A stretch of DNA of 64,000 nt, from assembly GCA_042569785.1 (NCBI GenBank), contig JBHPGW010000005.1, positions 10,626 to 74,625 on the forward strand, in the 5' to 3' direction. Made by a program: the position numbers and the translations under genes. Source of the stretch: JBHPGW01 sp042569785. GTDB lineage: Bacteria; Planctomycetota; Phycisphaerae; Sedimentisphaerales; Anaerobacaceae. Under the pieces are notes generated by a model. That model did not search any database, had not been told where the DNA came from, and saw only the letters and a list, made by a program, of their open reading frames with translations. This document shows, piece after piece, positions 52,171 through 61,645 of the stretch. Each line of letters begins with the position of its first letter. Position 1 is the first letter of the stretch.

Positions 52171-53208
52171 TCAATCAGCTATAAGCCTGTAAATTGCTTG
52201 CACACATTTATCTGTTCCGCTTGTTACAGAACTCAGTGCTGAAACTGACAGTTTATTTAATAATTCTCTATCCTGCAAAAGTGCTCTTATTTTCAGCTTC
52301 AATTCATTAATATCAAAATGGTGGACCGATCCTATTGGGATACATGCATCCAATGATGCAAAATAGTCTATTGTACGCTCTTCATGCGGCTCATTGGCAA
52401 AAGCTATCGCAGGCAAGCCCATCGTGCAAACTTCATATAAAGTAATACCTCCTGCGCAAATAATGATATCCATCGTATCGAGTTCCTTGTGAAAATTCAC
52501 AGGCGAATGCTGTACCAAGACGTCACGATCTATCGAATCTAAAAGTGCAGACAATTCTTCCTGATGCAAAAAGTGAGGTCCTGCAAAAATGTTAAACTTG
52601 TACTTATCTGGAGGCATTTCACAAACAGCTTTTAGAATTACCACAGTAGAACCGTGGCTGTCACTGCCGCCCATTGTAATGCCAACCGAAAGGCATTTAT
52701 CTTTCGGGATGCTCCTTGGCTTTCGATATCTCATCACCTCAGGACTCAGAATGCTATAATCGAAACCTTCCAGAATCTCTGCCTTGACTTCATTTCTTTC
52801 ATACCCCCCCCAGCTATCGGCGATTGAGTTGATGACTAAATCCGCTTTTACCAAACCTCCTTCGGTATCATCGAAGCACACAACCTTAATATTTCTTTGC
52901 TTTACCAACTCAATCCATTCAGGCTGCGTGGATAATATATCGAAAATCCAGAGCATCGGCAACTCATCGCTTTGTTTAAGAGATGAGTTTATAATTTCCT
53001 GTTCACTCATTGAAATAGGATAAGATAAGTACTTAAACGCTTTGTCCTGCAAAATCTCTTCCGCTGCTTGATTGCTTCTGATGATAAAAGTAACCTCAAC
53101 ACCATCTGCGATCAGAATTTCAGCCAAGATGGACATTCGAAATATATGTCCCATACCACGTGTGTGGTCGGCATCTAATCTTATGTAAACTTTTCGCTGT
53201 TCAGGCAT
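52171..53208 (-). CDS. PseG-like UDP-sugar hydrolase
   Basis: A 345-residue GT-B-fold protein related to PseG, which removes UDP from 2,4-diacetamido-trideoxy-altrose in pseudaminic acid synthesis. Motifs: IRLDADHTRGMGHIFRMSIL (Rossmann loop with the GxGHxxR signature), VGITMGGSDSHGST and CAGGITLYEVCTMGLPAIAFA. Start: ATG at 53208, which overlaps the upstream stop by eight bases; a longer frame begins with TTG at 53232. It lies in one run with SpsF- and NeuB-type genes. Confidence 0.8.
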   Translation of the reverse strand: MPEQRKVYIRLDADHTRGMGHIFRMSILAEILIADGVEVTFIIRSNQAAEEILQDKAFKYLSYPISMSEQEIINSSLKQSDELPMLWIFDILSTQPEWIELVKQRNIKVVCFDDTEGGLVKADLVINSIADSWGGYERNEVKAEILEGFDYSILSPEVMRYRKPRSIPKDKCLSVGITMGGSDSHGSTVVILKAVCEMPPDKYKFNIFAGPHFLHQEELSALLDSIDRDVLVQHSPVNFHKELDTMDIIICAGGITLYEVCTMGLPAIAFANEPHEERTIDYFASLDACIPIGSVHHFDINELKLKIRALLQDRELLNKLSVSALSSVTSGTDKCVQAIYRLIAD

Positions 53209-53905
53209 TTCGGGAACTGGCCCACCAATCAATAATATCTTTTGTCGTACAGTCTACCAATGGAATATTGATTTCCCTGCCGATACGTTCTATAAACTCG
53301 AAATCTTCTATTGTGTCAACCGTCAATCTTAGATCAGGGCAGTTATTACGACTCAGGCATGGAAGTTTTTTTACTCTGAACTGACCCGGGTTGTCAAAAA
53401 CATAATCATTAATATGCTCTCTATATTCCTGCTTCAGGCCTTTTTGCCGTATCAACTCCAGCGTACTAAAAGTAAACGCCTCAACTCCTGCGCCTATTGG
53501 CAATGACTGTCCGTTAACCTGCTCGAATCCACTGACATAGTCCCATCGCCCGGAGTTTATTTCTTCACCAACTCTTTCTGCTTCTTCAGTATCAACCAAA
53601 GGATTGTCGCCCGTAGCCCTGATGATCAACTCCACTTCAAACTTAATCGCAGCACCATAAAAACGCTCCAATACATCGTCCTCTGATCCACGAAAACAAA
53701 GGACCCTTTCGCTATTGGCCAGATCCTCAACTCTATCATCTTGTGGTAAAGTCGAGGTTGCTACAATCAGAGGAATTTCTCGGCCGATTTTTTTTAGTCG
53801 GCGGATTCCATAACAGAGCAAAGGTATACCCTGTAATTCTTTCAGAATTTTCTCAGGCAACCTCTGTGATCCCATCCTGGCCTGTAATATGATTGCGATC
53901 TTCAT
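53201..53905 (-). CDS. SpsF-family cytidylyltransferase/glycan NTase
   Basis: A 234-residue nucleotidyltransferase: ILQARMGSQRLPEKILKEL as the substrate loop, RATGDNPLVDTE and LRLTVDTIEDF. The family includes CMP-nonulosonate synthetases (PseF-like) and SpsF. It overlaps the NeuB stop by one base (TAATG), so the activated sugar is probably CMP-nonulosonate. It is coupled to PseG downstream. Confidence 0.82.
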   Translation of the reverse strand: MKIAIILQARMGSQRLPEKILKELQGIPLLCYGIRRLKKIGREIPLIVATSTLPQDDRVEDLANSERVLCFRGSEDDVLERFYGAAIKFEVELIIRATGDNPLVDTEEAERVGEEINSGRWDYVSGFEQVNGQSLPIGAGVEAFTFSTLELIRQKGLKQEYREHINDYVFDNPGQFRVKKLPCLSRNNCPDLRLTVDTIEDFEFIERIGREINIPLVDCTTKDIIDWWASSRNA

Positions 53906-54939
53906 TATATAAGTTCAAAACTCAACAATTCATCCTTTCGGACATTATTTTTGAGCGTTTTGTTGACAAATTGTTCCATATATTTTGGTGCAACTCCGGT
54001 ACCTGGACGCATTATCTTAATATCCTCTCGTCGAAGGACATCGCCCTTGTTCAAGTTGCGTGATGCTATCAGGCTTTTTCTCGCGTTTCTTCTCCACTTT
54101 TCTTCGATGGACGTTACTGTTTTTTCTTCAACGCCACGCAATACCGGAATCAAACGAATCTCATCGACCATTTGTTTTAACTCTGCTGGATCAAGCGCCA
54201 CCTGATAATCGGGCCTCTTAAGACTGCGGTCGAGTGTAAAATGAACTTCAACAACATCTGCCCCCGTAGCCGCCGCCAGCACATTCGGAAATACTCCCTG
54301 TACATGATTAGAATAGCCAGCCACAACACCAAACCTACGCTGTAAAGCAGTGATAACTCTCAAGTTGGCATGCTCTGCCGGACTTGGGTAAGAAACCGTA
54401 CAATGCAATAATATCAACTGCTCATTGCCTGTACTCAATACGGTATTTACCGCTTGCTCAACTTCTTCAAGATCAGACATGCCAGTAGAAACGATCATCG
54501 GCTTACCTTTTTCAGCGATATATTCCAAAAACGGATAATTCGTAAGATCATCAGAGCCCGTCTTAAAAGCTGGCACACCCAAACTGTCCAGGAAATCCAC
54601 ATCCGAAGCGTCACTCGGAGTTGAAAAAAAAGTGATCCCTAACTCTTTGGCGTATCCTGCCATCTCAACATGGCAATCTTCGGATATCTCATATTTCTTA
54701 AAAAAATCATATTGAGACATCTTCGTTCCATCGCTAAATTCAAACACCGAATCCCGATGCGCCATCGTTTCCGCTTTATACGTCTGAACCTTCACCGCAT
54801 CTGCCCCCGCTTCTGCCGAAAGCCTGATCATTTCTTTCATACCATCGAGGTCTTCATACATCGCTCCAAGTTCAGAAATAATATAACATGAACATCCGGA
54901 ACCAGTGATTTTTGAACCTATTTTCACTTTGTTTTGCAT
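53905..54939 (-). CDS. NeuB-family nonulosonate synthase (N-acetylneuraminate synthase-like)
   Basis: A 344-residue protein: a TIM barrel (about 1-270) with ISTGMSDLEEVEQAV-type substrate strands, LLHCTVSYPSP, YSNHVQGV and VVEVHFTLDRS, then a C-terminal SAF domain (about 285-344, RNLNKGDVL). It condenses phosphoenolpyruvate with a six-carbon amino sugar. The first-strand motif reads ISELGAMYED, where most family members have EIGxNH, so the active-site edge is changed. With PseG and SpsF neighbours the product is a pseudaminic- or legionaminic-like acid. Confidence 0.87.
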   Translation of the reverse strand: MQNKVKIGSKITGSGCSCYIISELGAMYEDLDGMKEMIRLSAEAGADAVKVQTYKAETMAHRDSVFEFSDGTKMSQYDFFKKYEISEDCHVEMAGYAKELGITFFSTPSDASDVDFLDSLGVPAFKTGSDDLTNYPFLEYIAEKGKPMIVSTGMSDLEEVEQAVNTVLSTGNEQLILLHCTVSYPSPAEHANLRVITALQRRFGVVAGYSNHVQGVFPNVLAAATGADVVEVHFTLDRSLKRPDYQVALDPAELKQMVDEIRLIPVLRGVEEKTVTSIEEKWRRNARKSLIASRNLNKGDVLRREDIKIMRPGTGVAPKYMEQFVNKTLKNNVRKDELLSFELI

Positions 54940-54972
54940 AATACCTTTTTCATTTATTAGCCTTCATCTCAC

Positions 54973-56079
54973 CTACTGAAAAACAATAGTGTCACCTTTT
55001 GCACTATAGAGTTCTCTTTGTAAAAATGCTCTGGAGGCAGTAAATGGTCTTAGTAACTCACTTTGGTCAAGCATTTTAATGAGTATTCTCAAATAAGCTT
55101 TTTCTGAGCCATGGAATCCATCTGTAACTTCATGGTCATTTGAATCACAGGATGAAAGATTGGGGAAATTAAAAAAATCAAATCCATGTCGCAGAAAAAC
55201 TGTTTGCATACGATCGGGAAGTTTTCGTAAATACTCGTGATCACCCTGTTCCATCATATAACTCCACACTGCATCTGCAAAGGGTGGCAAAAACCCCACA
55301 ACAACGATATCACGTTGTTTGCAATAAACAAGTAATTTGTCGAGTTCATCCAGTGACTTTTGACTGACCTCTGAGGCATGTTCAAAGGGATTGATTCCAT
55401 TTTTGATTCTCATACGCGAATTATTAAAGCCATAATCAGGAGCTTTTGGACTGCCCTGTCCACCATCATCAATAAATTTTTTGTAATAATAACTACCGTC
55501 ATACCGAAAGCCGCTACCGTTCGTAATCGCTTTTATGCCGATGTTTGTCTGTTTCTTTAGCAGTTTACCTGCCTCGATTTTCCCATTTATGATGTCCCAA
55601 TAAAGTCGCCTCCATGTCTTTGTAATCATATCCACTGCGTCAATATCCGCCATTTGCGAATCCATAGTATATTCACAGTCAAAATTAGGATTTAAAAAAA
55701 CATGATTAAATCCGACAATCAATAGCTTTGGCGTTGCTTCGTCTGGGATAAGGGACAGAAATCTGCGGTAATCTAATATTTCCTCGACGGCCCCGCCGCA
55801 ATTATAAAAGGAACTGGTGAACATTTGAGAGCGGAACTGCATAACACGAGAAGTGCCAAGGACAAGAATGTCTGGCTTCCGTTTTAAGTATGCTGCAAGT
55901 TTCAAATAAGGTTGCCGGTCGCTGTACGCTGTGCCGTAGACGCACTGAATTGTTTGTTTTTGAACAACACGATCAATTGAGGTGCATTCCCCCCCATGCC
56001 ATAAAAGAGCAACCGGAATGCCTATAATGATCGCAAACGGCGTAGCAAAAATCATTAATTTAATTGTAAGTTTCCACAT
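54973..56079 (-). CDS. SGNH-type acyltransferase partner of MBOAT
   Basis: A 368-residue protein: an N-terminal membrane anchor (about 6-27), then an SGNH-hydrolase-like domain with LGTSRVMQF (block I Ser), VGFNH and DGFHGSEKAY (block V Asp/His). It follows the MBOAT gene by six bases. In alginate, DltD/DltB and peptidoglycan acylation an MBOAT passes acyl groups to an SGNH or DltD-like partner, so this one probably places acetyl groups on the glycan outside the membrane. Confidence 0.8.
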   Translation of the reverse strand: MWKLTIKLMIFATPFAIIIGIPVALLWHGGECTSIDRVVQKQTIQCVYGTAYSDRQPYLKLAAYLKRKPDILVLGTSRVMQFRSQMFTSSFYNCGGAVEEILDYRRFLSLIPDEATPKLLIVGFNHVFLNPNFDCEYTMDSQMADIDAVDMITKTWRRLYWDIINGKIEAGKLLKKQTNIGIKAITNGSGFRYDGSYYYKKFIDDGGQGSPKAPDYGFNNSRMRIKNGINPFEHASEVSQKSLDELDKLLVYCKQRDIVVVGFLPPFADAVWSYMMEQGDHEYLRKLPDRMQTVFLRHGFDFFNFPNLSSCDSNDHEVTDGFHGSEKAYLRILIKMLDQSELLRPFTASRAFLQRELYSAKGDTIVFQ

Positions 56080-56085
56080 ATTGTA

Positions 56086-57531
56086 TCAAAACTGAAAATA
56101 AATAAATTCCTGTTTCCCAAAAACACCGAAGAACAAAATACCAAAAAATAACATATTATAAACCGCCCAGCGTATAATGAGAGGCTGTTCTCCTACGAGA
56201 CAAGGCATTGGCCGCTTTCGTTCCAGAAGGTGAACCACCTCCATAAAGACTATCCCTGAAAGAGCGATTATTAAATACAGTTTAGATACCGGAGCAGCTA
56301 CTGCTGCCAATGAAGACCCTCTAAGATCACAGGCACTTCGTATATGTACAATTACATCCTGCAATGATTTTGACCTGAACAATACCCAGGCAAAAACAAC
56401 TAAATGAAATGTTATGGTCACTTGTGCAATTTTGAGCAGTTTCGGAAATCGGTTAAGCTTAGTTAAGTGAACAAGTCCATTTCGTAGCGGCCTTAAATAT
56501 ATTCCCATAATCAAATATATACCATGTAATAGCCCCCATGCGAGGAATGTCCAATTTGCTCCATGCCATAATCCACTGAGAAAAAAGACCACAATGATGT
56601 TGCGCAACCATTTAGCCTTTGAACAACGGTTGCCACCGAGAGAAAAATAAACATAGTTCTTGAACCAACTCGATAAAGTTATATGCCACCGCTGCCAAAA
56701 TTCAGCCAGTGATTTTGAAAAATATGGCCTATCAAAATTCTTTGTCAATTGAATACCCATAATCTGCGCTGAGCCTATAGCAATATCAGAATACCCTGAA
56801 AAATCACAATAGATCTGAAACGCAAAAAAATATGAGGCTAAAATAACAGGAATGCCCTGATAATTGCCTGGATTGTTATATACCTGGTCGACATAGACCG
56901 CCAGTCTGTCTGCAATAACCAGCTTCTTAAAAAATCCCCAAAGCATTAGCTGAAGGCCACCTACAACACGGTCATAATCAAACTGATAATGTTTATGTAG
57001 CTGCGGCAAAAGGAATGTCGAACGTTCAATAGGCCCGGCCACCAACTGAGGAAAAAAGGAAACGTAAAGAGCGAATATCCCTAAATGCCTTTCAGGCTCT
57101 CTTGTGCCACGATAGACATCGAGTGTATAGCTCAGTGTTTGAAAAGTATAAAAGGAAATTCCTACCGGAAGCAATACACGTAAGTATGGAAAACTCAGAT
57201 TCATATTAACAAGTTGAAAAGCCTGTGTAAGTGCACCTGTGGTGAAATTTAGATACTTAAAAGCAAACAAGAGTCCAAGATTCCCTGCTAAGCTCATGAA
57301 CAACCAAGCGCGACGGCCAGTCTTACTCTTTCGCTTGGCCATTTCTATTGCAGCAACATAATCGATCAAGGTAGAAGCAACAATCAGAAAAATATACGCG
57401 GGGTTCCAACACATATAGAAGTAATAGCTCGCCGCAAGCAGAAATACCCATCTATAACGAGGAGAAAGACAAAAATAGAAAATAACAACTATGGGAAAAA
57501 AAATAACAAAATGGAATGAATTAAAAAGCAT
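56086..57531 (-). CDS. MBOAT O-acyltransferase (AlgI-like)
   Basis: A 481-residue multi-pass protein of the AlgI/MBOAT family: SFYTFQTLSYTLDVYRG, VSFFPQLVAGPIER, LAEFWQRWHITLSSWF and GLWHGANWTFLAWGLLHG with the catalytic His. It moves acyl groups across the membrane for O-acylation, working with the SGNH protein downstream. The start ATG at 57531 fits the family's LLFNSFHFVIFFP. Confidence 0.92.
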   Translation of the reverse strand: MLFNSFHFVIFFPIVVIFYFCLSPRYRWVFLLAASYYFYMCWNPAYIFLIVASTLIDYVAAIEMAKRKSKTGRRAWLFMSLAGNLGLLFAFKYLNFTTGALTQAFQLVNMNLSFPYLRVLLPVGISFYTFQTLSYTLDVYRGTREPERHLGIFALYVSFFPQLVAGPIERSTFLLPQLHKHYQFDYDRVVGGLQLMLWGFFKKLVIADRLAVYVDQVYNNPGNYQGIPVILASYFFAFQIYCDFSGYSDIAIGSAQIMGIQLTKNFDRPYFSKSLAEFWQRWHITLSSWFKNYVYFSLGGNRCSKAKWLRNIIVVFFLSGLWHGANWTFLAWGLLHGIYLIMGIYLRPLRNGLVHLTKLNRFPKLLKIAQVTITFHLVVFAWVLFRSKSLQDVIVHIRSACDLRGSSLAAVAAPVSKLYLIIALSGIVFMEVVHLLERKRPMPCLVGEQPLIIRWAVYNMLFFGILFFGVFGKQEFIYFQF

Positions 57532-57552
57532 ATCTAAAAAAAGAGGTTAGCT

Positions 57553-57574
57553 AAAAGGGGACGATACCCTTTTT
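57553..57574 (-). terminator. hairpin between GNAT and MBOAT genes
   Basis: AAAAGGG pairs with CCCTTTT around a seven-base loop, with T-runs possible on both strands. It separates the upstream genes from the acylation pair and could be an internal terminator; no other clear one lies nearby. Confidence 0.5.
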
Positions 57575-57652
57575 AAACTTCGACTCTTCAGTTTACCTTT
57601 ACTTTCTCTTAGTGTTATCAATTTCATTTCTCTATATCTACACACTTCGTTA

Positions 57653-58393
57653 TCAACTTCGCCAGTAATGAAGTATGTATCGAAGATCATCGAACTTAAA
57701 CCCGGCTCGTTTATATAAATTCTGAGCGGCGGTATTGATCGACTGGGTCTCAACATAAATATCGTATTTTCCCGAATACCGCTTAAGTATTCCGCAGAGC
57801 ATCGACTTGCCTATCCCCTTACCCTGGTAACCATCGAGGACGCCGACAATATGCAGAAATAACCGCTCGGCCTCCTTAAATTTGACCGTTACAATGCTAC
57901 AAGGTGTTTCTCCAAGATACCCAACAAGCAGTTGATCAGCAAAGCCCTCGCAGTGATTCTTTATCGACTCTTCCCAAAGCTTAATCGCTTTATCTTCTGG
58001 AATCTTTGCATCCCGAAAAAACCTGCTCAGCCGCATCTGTTCAGCTAACCGAATAAATGCTTTGGAATCAACCTGTTGGCAAAATTCCAACCTGAGATCG
58101 TCACTAACAAAATTTAGGTTGTCACCACTGCCCTTCGGAACACAAAAAACAACTTCTGTATCAATTAACAAGGCGCCCTTCTTAACAAGCGTATTGACCG
58201 CATCGATATATTCACTGGCCAACTTAATAGTAACAAACTTTAACTCTGGTTGCTTTTCGATCAGTTCTGATACCTGTTCCGATAAAACAGCGGGGTCACC
58301 TTCCGTACAGTTGATCAAGCCGCAGTCGATACCAAGCTGCTTGGAATCCCAGTCAAGATATTGTAATTGCAAATCAGACATATTTAAAAACAT
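57653..58393 (-). CDS. GNAT acetyltransferase
   Basis: A 246-residue protein whose C-terminal GNAT domain (about 130-246) has FLHIVGVLDGYQGKGIGKSM for acetyl-CoA and ETQSINTAAQNLYKRAGFKF. Residues 1-110 form an N-terminal half seen in two-lobed GNATs. In a nonulosonic-acid set such enzymes (PseH/LegH) acetylate the 4-amino group. The start ATG at 58393 overlaps the WbqC-like stop as TGATG. Confidence 0.8.
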   Translation of the reverse strand: MFLNMSDLQLQYLDWDSKQLGIDCGLINCTEGDPAVLSEQVSELIEKQPELKFVTIKLASEYIDAVNTLVKKGALLIDTEVVFCVPKGSGDNLNFVSDDLRLEFCQQVDSKAFIRLAEQMRLSRFFRDAKIPEDKAIKLWEESIKNHCEGFADQLLVGYLGETPCSIVTVKFKEAERLFLHIVGVLDGYQGKGIGKSMLCGILKRYSGKYDIYVETQSINTAAQNLYKRAGFKFDDLRYILHYWRS

Positions 58394-59055
58394 CAACCCT
58401 CTTTCATCATCAGGCTATCCAACGCCGAGAGTTTAGCCTCAAATTCACCATGCAGTTGTCGATAGACCGGAGGCTGAAATTTTTGCCACTGGACCGTAAT
58501 TCCATTTTGCCTGAAAATCGATTCATCCAGATAATCCGAAGCGCCTGTTCCCGTTAAATAAACCGTCCCATCAACCTGCTGAACTAACCTCAGCAGCTTT
58601 TCACTTGAATCAGCTTGAACTTTATAATCGGACGAATAAACAACAGCCGTCGTAATACCAAGCTCTGCTGCCATAAGCTTGAGAATATCCATATTCAAAT
58701 CTATTAAAAGGCTCTGCCCTCTATCATAAATATCTTTCAACAATGGAAAAAGATATCCAAAGTTAGGAGCTTTTTTGTAAGAAGCCCCTATTAATGACAA
58801 ATGTTTTCTCTGCCAGTTACGATCGTTATCAATTTCAACTTCATTTATTTTTTGTTCGTACCTGCCCTTTTTCTTGACGGGCACCGTAAGCCACGCCGAA
58901 CCATTGGAAGTTTTTATTCTGTCGCGATGATGCCAGCCTCGCCTTATAAACTGAACATCATCGAGCACTACGAAAATATCGCTTTTTGCCCACCTATCAA
59001 AAAAACCCCGCCAGGGCATAAAATCCGGTTGATGTATCGTCACAACCTTGCTCAT
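58393..59055 (-). CDS. WbqC-family protein
   Basis: A 220-residue WbqC-like protein: VTIHQPDFMPWRGFFDRW, FVVLDDVQFIRRGWHHRDRI and WLTVPVKKKGRYEQKIN. The family is common in O-antigen clusters with amino sugars; its exact reaction is uncertain. It is directly followed by the GNAT gene, which overlaps it by one base, and follows the DegT aminotransferase by 42 bp. Confidence 0.87.
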   Translation of the reverse strand: MSKVVTIHQPDFMPWRGFFDRWAKSDIFVVLDDVQFIRRGWHHRDRIKTSNGSAWLTVPVKKKGRYEQKINEVEIDNDRNWQRKHLSLIGASYKKAPNFGYLFPLLKDIYDRGQSLLIDLNMDILKLMAAELGITTAVVYSSDYKVQADSSEKLLRLVQQVDGTVYLTGTGASDYLDESIFRQNGITVQWQKFQPPVYRQLHGEFEAKLSALDSLMMKEG

Positions 59056-59097
59056 ACGAAAACATCCGTGATATTTTGCGTTACTCTGTTAACCATT

Positions 59098-60246
59098 TCA
59101 ACCCGCCTCTTGCTCTAACACACTGCTAAGACTATGGCAGACGTAATCAACATCTTCATCTGCCATATTTGCGTATATAGGCAGACTCAGCGACCGTTGA
59201 CAGATATCCTCTGTGCATGGCAGTGACACTCTATAATCGCTGAAATGCTTGAAAAGATGAACAGGAGGATAATGTATACTCGTCTGTATCCCAAGTTCTT
59301 CGAGCTTTGCTCTGACCCTTGAACGATTAGCCGAAGTTAGTAAAACGGGAAAAATATAATAAGTCGACAAGCCGGTATAATTTTTAAAAACATCCGAAAC
59401 ACCTTCGATTTTACATAGATTTTCCCGGTACCGTTTAGCCGACCTGTTCCGAGTCTCGATATCGCGAGTAAGCTTCTTCAATTGCACAAGACCTAACGCT
59501 GAATGAATATCATCGAGGCGATAGTTATAGCCAAGTTCCACCACATCATAAAACTCTGCACCTGAATTCCTTTCATGAGCGACCGTGGTCATGCCGTGAG
59601 ATCGAAGCAGCATGGCACTGTCACGGTATTGAGCATTGTCAGTAAGCAGCATACCCCCTTCGGCTGTGGACATATTCTTATTGCTGTAAAAACTATAACA
59701 GGAAATATCGCCGAAAGTACCAAGACGTTTGTTTTGCCAAACACCTCCTGGCCCATGACAGGCATCTTCGATGATTTTAAGGTTGTATTTGCCCGCGATA
59801 TCCATGATCTGGTCCATTTCGCACCCGAAACCTGCATAGTGCATAACTATTATCGCCCGAGTTCGTGAAGTGATCTTCTTTTCGATATCATCAGGCGAAA
59901 TAGTCCATCTGTCCACATCCGTGACATCAGCAAACACCGGCCTTGCTCCCACATAAAGAACCGCGTTAGCCGTTGCTACAAAAGTCAGAGAAGGCAAAAT
60001 CACCTCGTCACCTTCGCCAATATTCAGCATACGCAACGCAAGGTGAAGAGCTGCAGTGCAGTTACTTAAGGCAACGCCGTATTTAGTGCCAATATATTTC
60101 GAAAATTCACTTTCCAGCTGCTGACTCTTGGGCCCCATTGATACCCACTTGGAATTTAGAACATCTTTAACCGCCTCTAATTCTGCGGCATCATAGTTCA
60201 ATTTGAATAGATCGATCTTACGAATTTTTTTGTTATTGTTTTGCAT
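59098..60246 (-). CDS. DegT/DnrJ/EryC1 sugar aminotransferase
   Basis: A 382-residue PLP enzyme: LSNCTAALHLALR, LPSLTFVATANAVLY, IIEDACHGPGG and CYSFYSNKNMSTAEGGML with the PLP Lys in SNKNM. It puts an amino group on a 4-keto nucleotide sugar. With LegB-like, GNAT, PseG and NeuB genes around it, the substrate is probably the 4-keto-6-deoxy-GlcNAc nucleotide (PseC/LegC step). Confidence 0.88.
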   Translation of the reverse strand: MQNNNKKIRKIDLFKLNYDAAELEAVKDVLNSKWVSMGPKSQQLESEFSKYIGTKYGVALSNCTAALHLALRMLNIGEGDEVILPSLTFVATANAVLYVGARPVFADVTDVDRWTISPDDIEKKITSRTRAIIVMHYAGFGCEMDQIMDIAGKYNLKIIEDACHGPGGVWQNKRLGTFGDISCYSFYSNKNMSTAEGGMLLTDNAQYRDSAMLLRSHGMTTVAHERNSGAEFYDVVELGYNYRLDDIHSALGLVQLKKLTRDIETRNRSAKRYRENLCKIEGVSDVFKNYTGLSTYYIFPVLLTSANRSRVRAKLEELGIQTSIHYPPVHLFKHFSDYRVSLPCTEDICQRSLSLPIYANMADEDVDYVCHSLSSVLEQEAG

Positions 60247-60267
60247 AAGTATTCACATGTTACATTA

Positions 60268-60780
60268 CTATTGCCCGTTGAGTTCTTTTAATATAACTTC
60301 TACTGATTCGTCTAAGGACAACTCCAAAGTGTTTACTACTATCTCCGGATCGCAAGGCCTTTCGTACACCGACTTTTTAGAAAAACCGATAAGGTTGTCT
60401 ATTTGCCCATTTATCGCCTTGCTGTAAAGTCCTTTCGTATCCCTTTGTATAAGTTCATCGATCGGACATTCTACAAAAACCTCGAAATAGCGACTCCCAA
60501 AAGATTCCCTGGCAAAGCTTCTTGTTTGCTCGTATGGCGAAATAACCGACACAATTAGGAAGTCGGACTTCTCGACAATATCCCTACAGTGTTCTATTAT
60601 TCGGTAGTTGTTATTAAGTATTTCTTCTTTAGTAAAACTGCCTGGCGTTGAAGTAGCTTTTCTGAATATATCGCCATCGATCCAATTGACGCTATAACCC
60701 GATTTCTTAAGACGCTGTTCAAGCTCACAAGCTATCGTGCTTTTTCCAGCACCTGACATCCCCGAAAACCATATGATCAT
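60268..60780 (-). CDS. cysC: adenylylsulfate (APS) kinase
   Basis: A 170-residue APS kinase: Walker A GMSGAGKST, the family's WIDGDIFRK, SVISPYEQTRSFAR and RDTKGLYSKA. It phosphorylates APS to PAPS. It is about 25 residues shorter than common CysC and lacks the usual long loop after DGDxxR. It stands between the DegT gene and the LegB-like gene. With the Sat fusion it completes PAPS synthesis for the sulfotransferase. Confidence 0.87.
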   Translation of the reverse strand: MIIWFSGMSGAGKSTIACELEQRLKKSGYSVNWIDGDIFRKATSTPGSFTKEEILNNNYRIIEHCRDIVEKSDFLIVSVISPYEQTRSFARESFGSRYFEVFVECPIDELIQRDTKGLYSKAINGQIDNLIGFSKKSVYERPCDPEIVVNTLELSLDESVEVILKELNGQ

Positions 60781-60852
60781 TTAACACAGCACCTCTATTT
60801 ATACAAAAAACAATTTCGACCATCACATGGACAGCCAAAACTTTTGTGAAAT

Positions 60853-61593
60853 TCAAATGATATATCCGTTTGAATTATACGCCGACATATTATTCTGGAT
60901 GAACTCAATTGTTTTGCTCAGCCCTTGCTCAAGGGATACTTCAGGCTCCCATCCCAAAAGTTTTTTAGCAAGGCAGTTGTCACTTTGCAAACACCTAACT
61001 TCACTTTTCTTCGGACGGATGCGATCATCTTTTGTTATGATCTCAACCGAACGCCCCATCAGCGACATTATCTTCTCGGCGAGCATTTTGATTGAAATAG
61101 TTTCGCCCGTACCTAGATTAAGAACTTTACCTGCGACTTTATCTGTCTCCAGAGCCTTCACGAATCCGCTGCACGTATCTGCCACATATGTCAGGTCCCG
61201 CTTTGGTGAAATGTTGCCCAATTCAATTGCATCTTTATTTGACGCCATTTGGCTGATAATCGTTGGAATGACCGCACGCAATGATTGGCGAGGGCCATAC
61301 GTGTTAAAAGGCCGTATCACTGTTACAGGCATCTCGAACGAAAAGGCATAGCTAAGTGCAAGCTGGCAAATTGCATCTGCTTTTGAAACCGCCGAACTAA
61401 CGGTGTCAAAATCACGAATATCGCCCATCTGTACCTCAATTTCATCTCTAAATGCCGAATCCTCGAGCCAGCCACAATAATTCCTGGAGTTGTAATGGAC
61501 AAACGCCTGGACTTTATAACCGGCCTGAACAAGAATTTCACATAAATGCGAACCGATAAAACCGCCTGCACCTGTCACTAAAATATTTTTCAT
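60853..61593 (-). pseudogene. LegB-like NAD-dependent 4,6-dehydratase with internal deletion
   Basis: The frame is open (246 codons) and reads as an extended SDR of the LegB type: LVTGAGGFIGSHL, HYNSRNYCGWLED, GDIRDFDTVSSAV, RPFNTYGPRQS, ELGNISPKRDLTYVADT and RPKKSEVRCLQSDN. LegB proteins are about 330 residues. Here KADAICQLA runs straight into LALSYAFSFEMPV, so about 80-90 residues between the first QLA-like word and its second copy are missing. The lost part contains the catalytic Thr/Ser and the YxxxK pair. The protein is thus probably inactive as a dehydratase, unless the assembly is wrong. The N- and C-terminal halves are well conserved, so the loss looks recent. Confidence 0.65.
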
Positions 61594-61645
61594 TTTTGCT
61601 TACTTTAAAAAAGAGTAGAAATTTTTTAAAATCGATAAGGACAGA

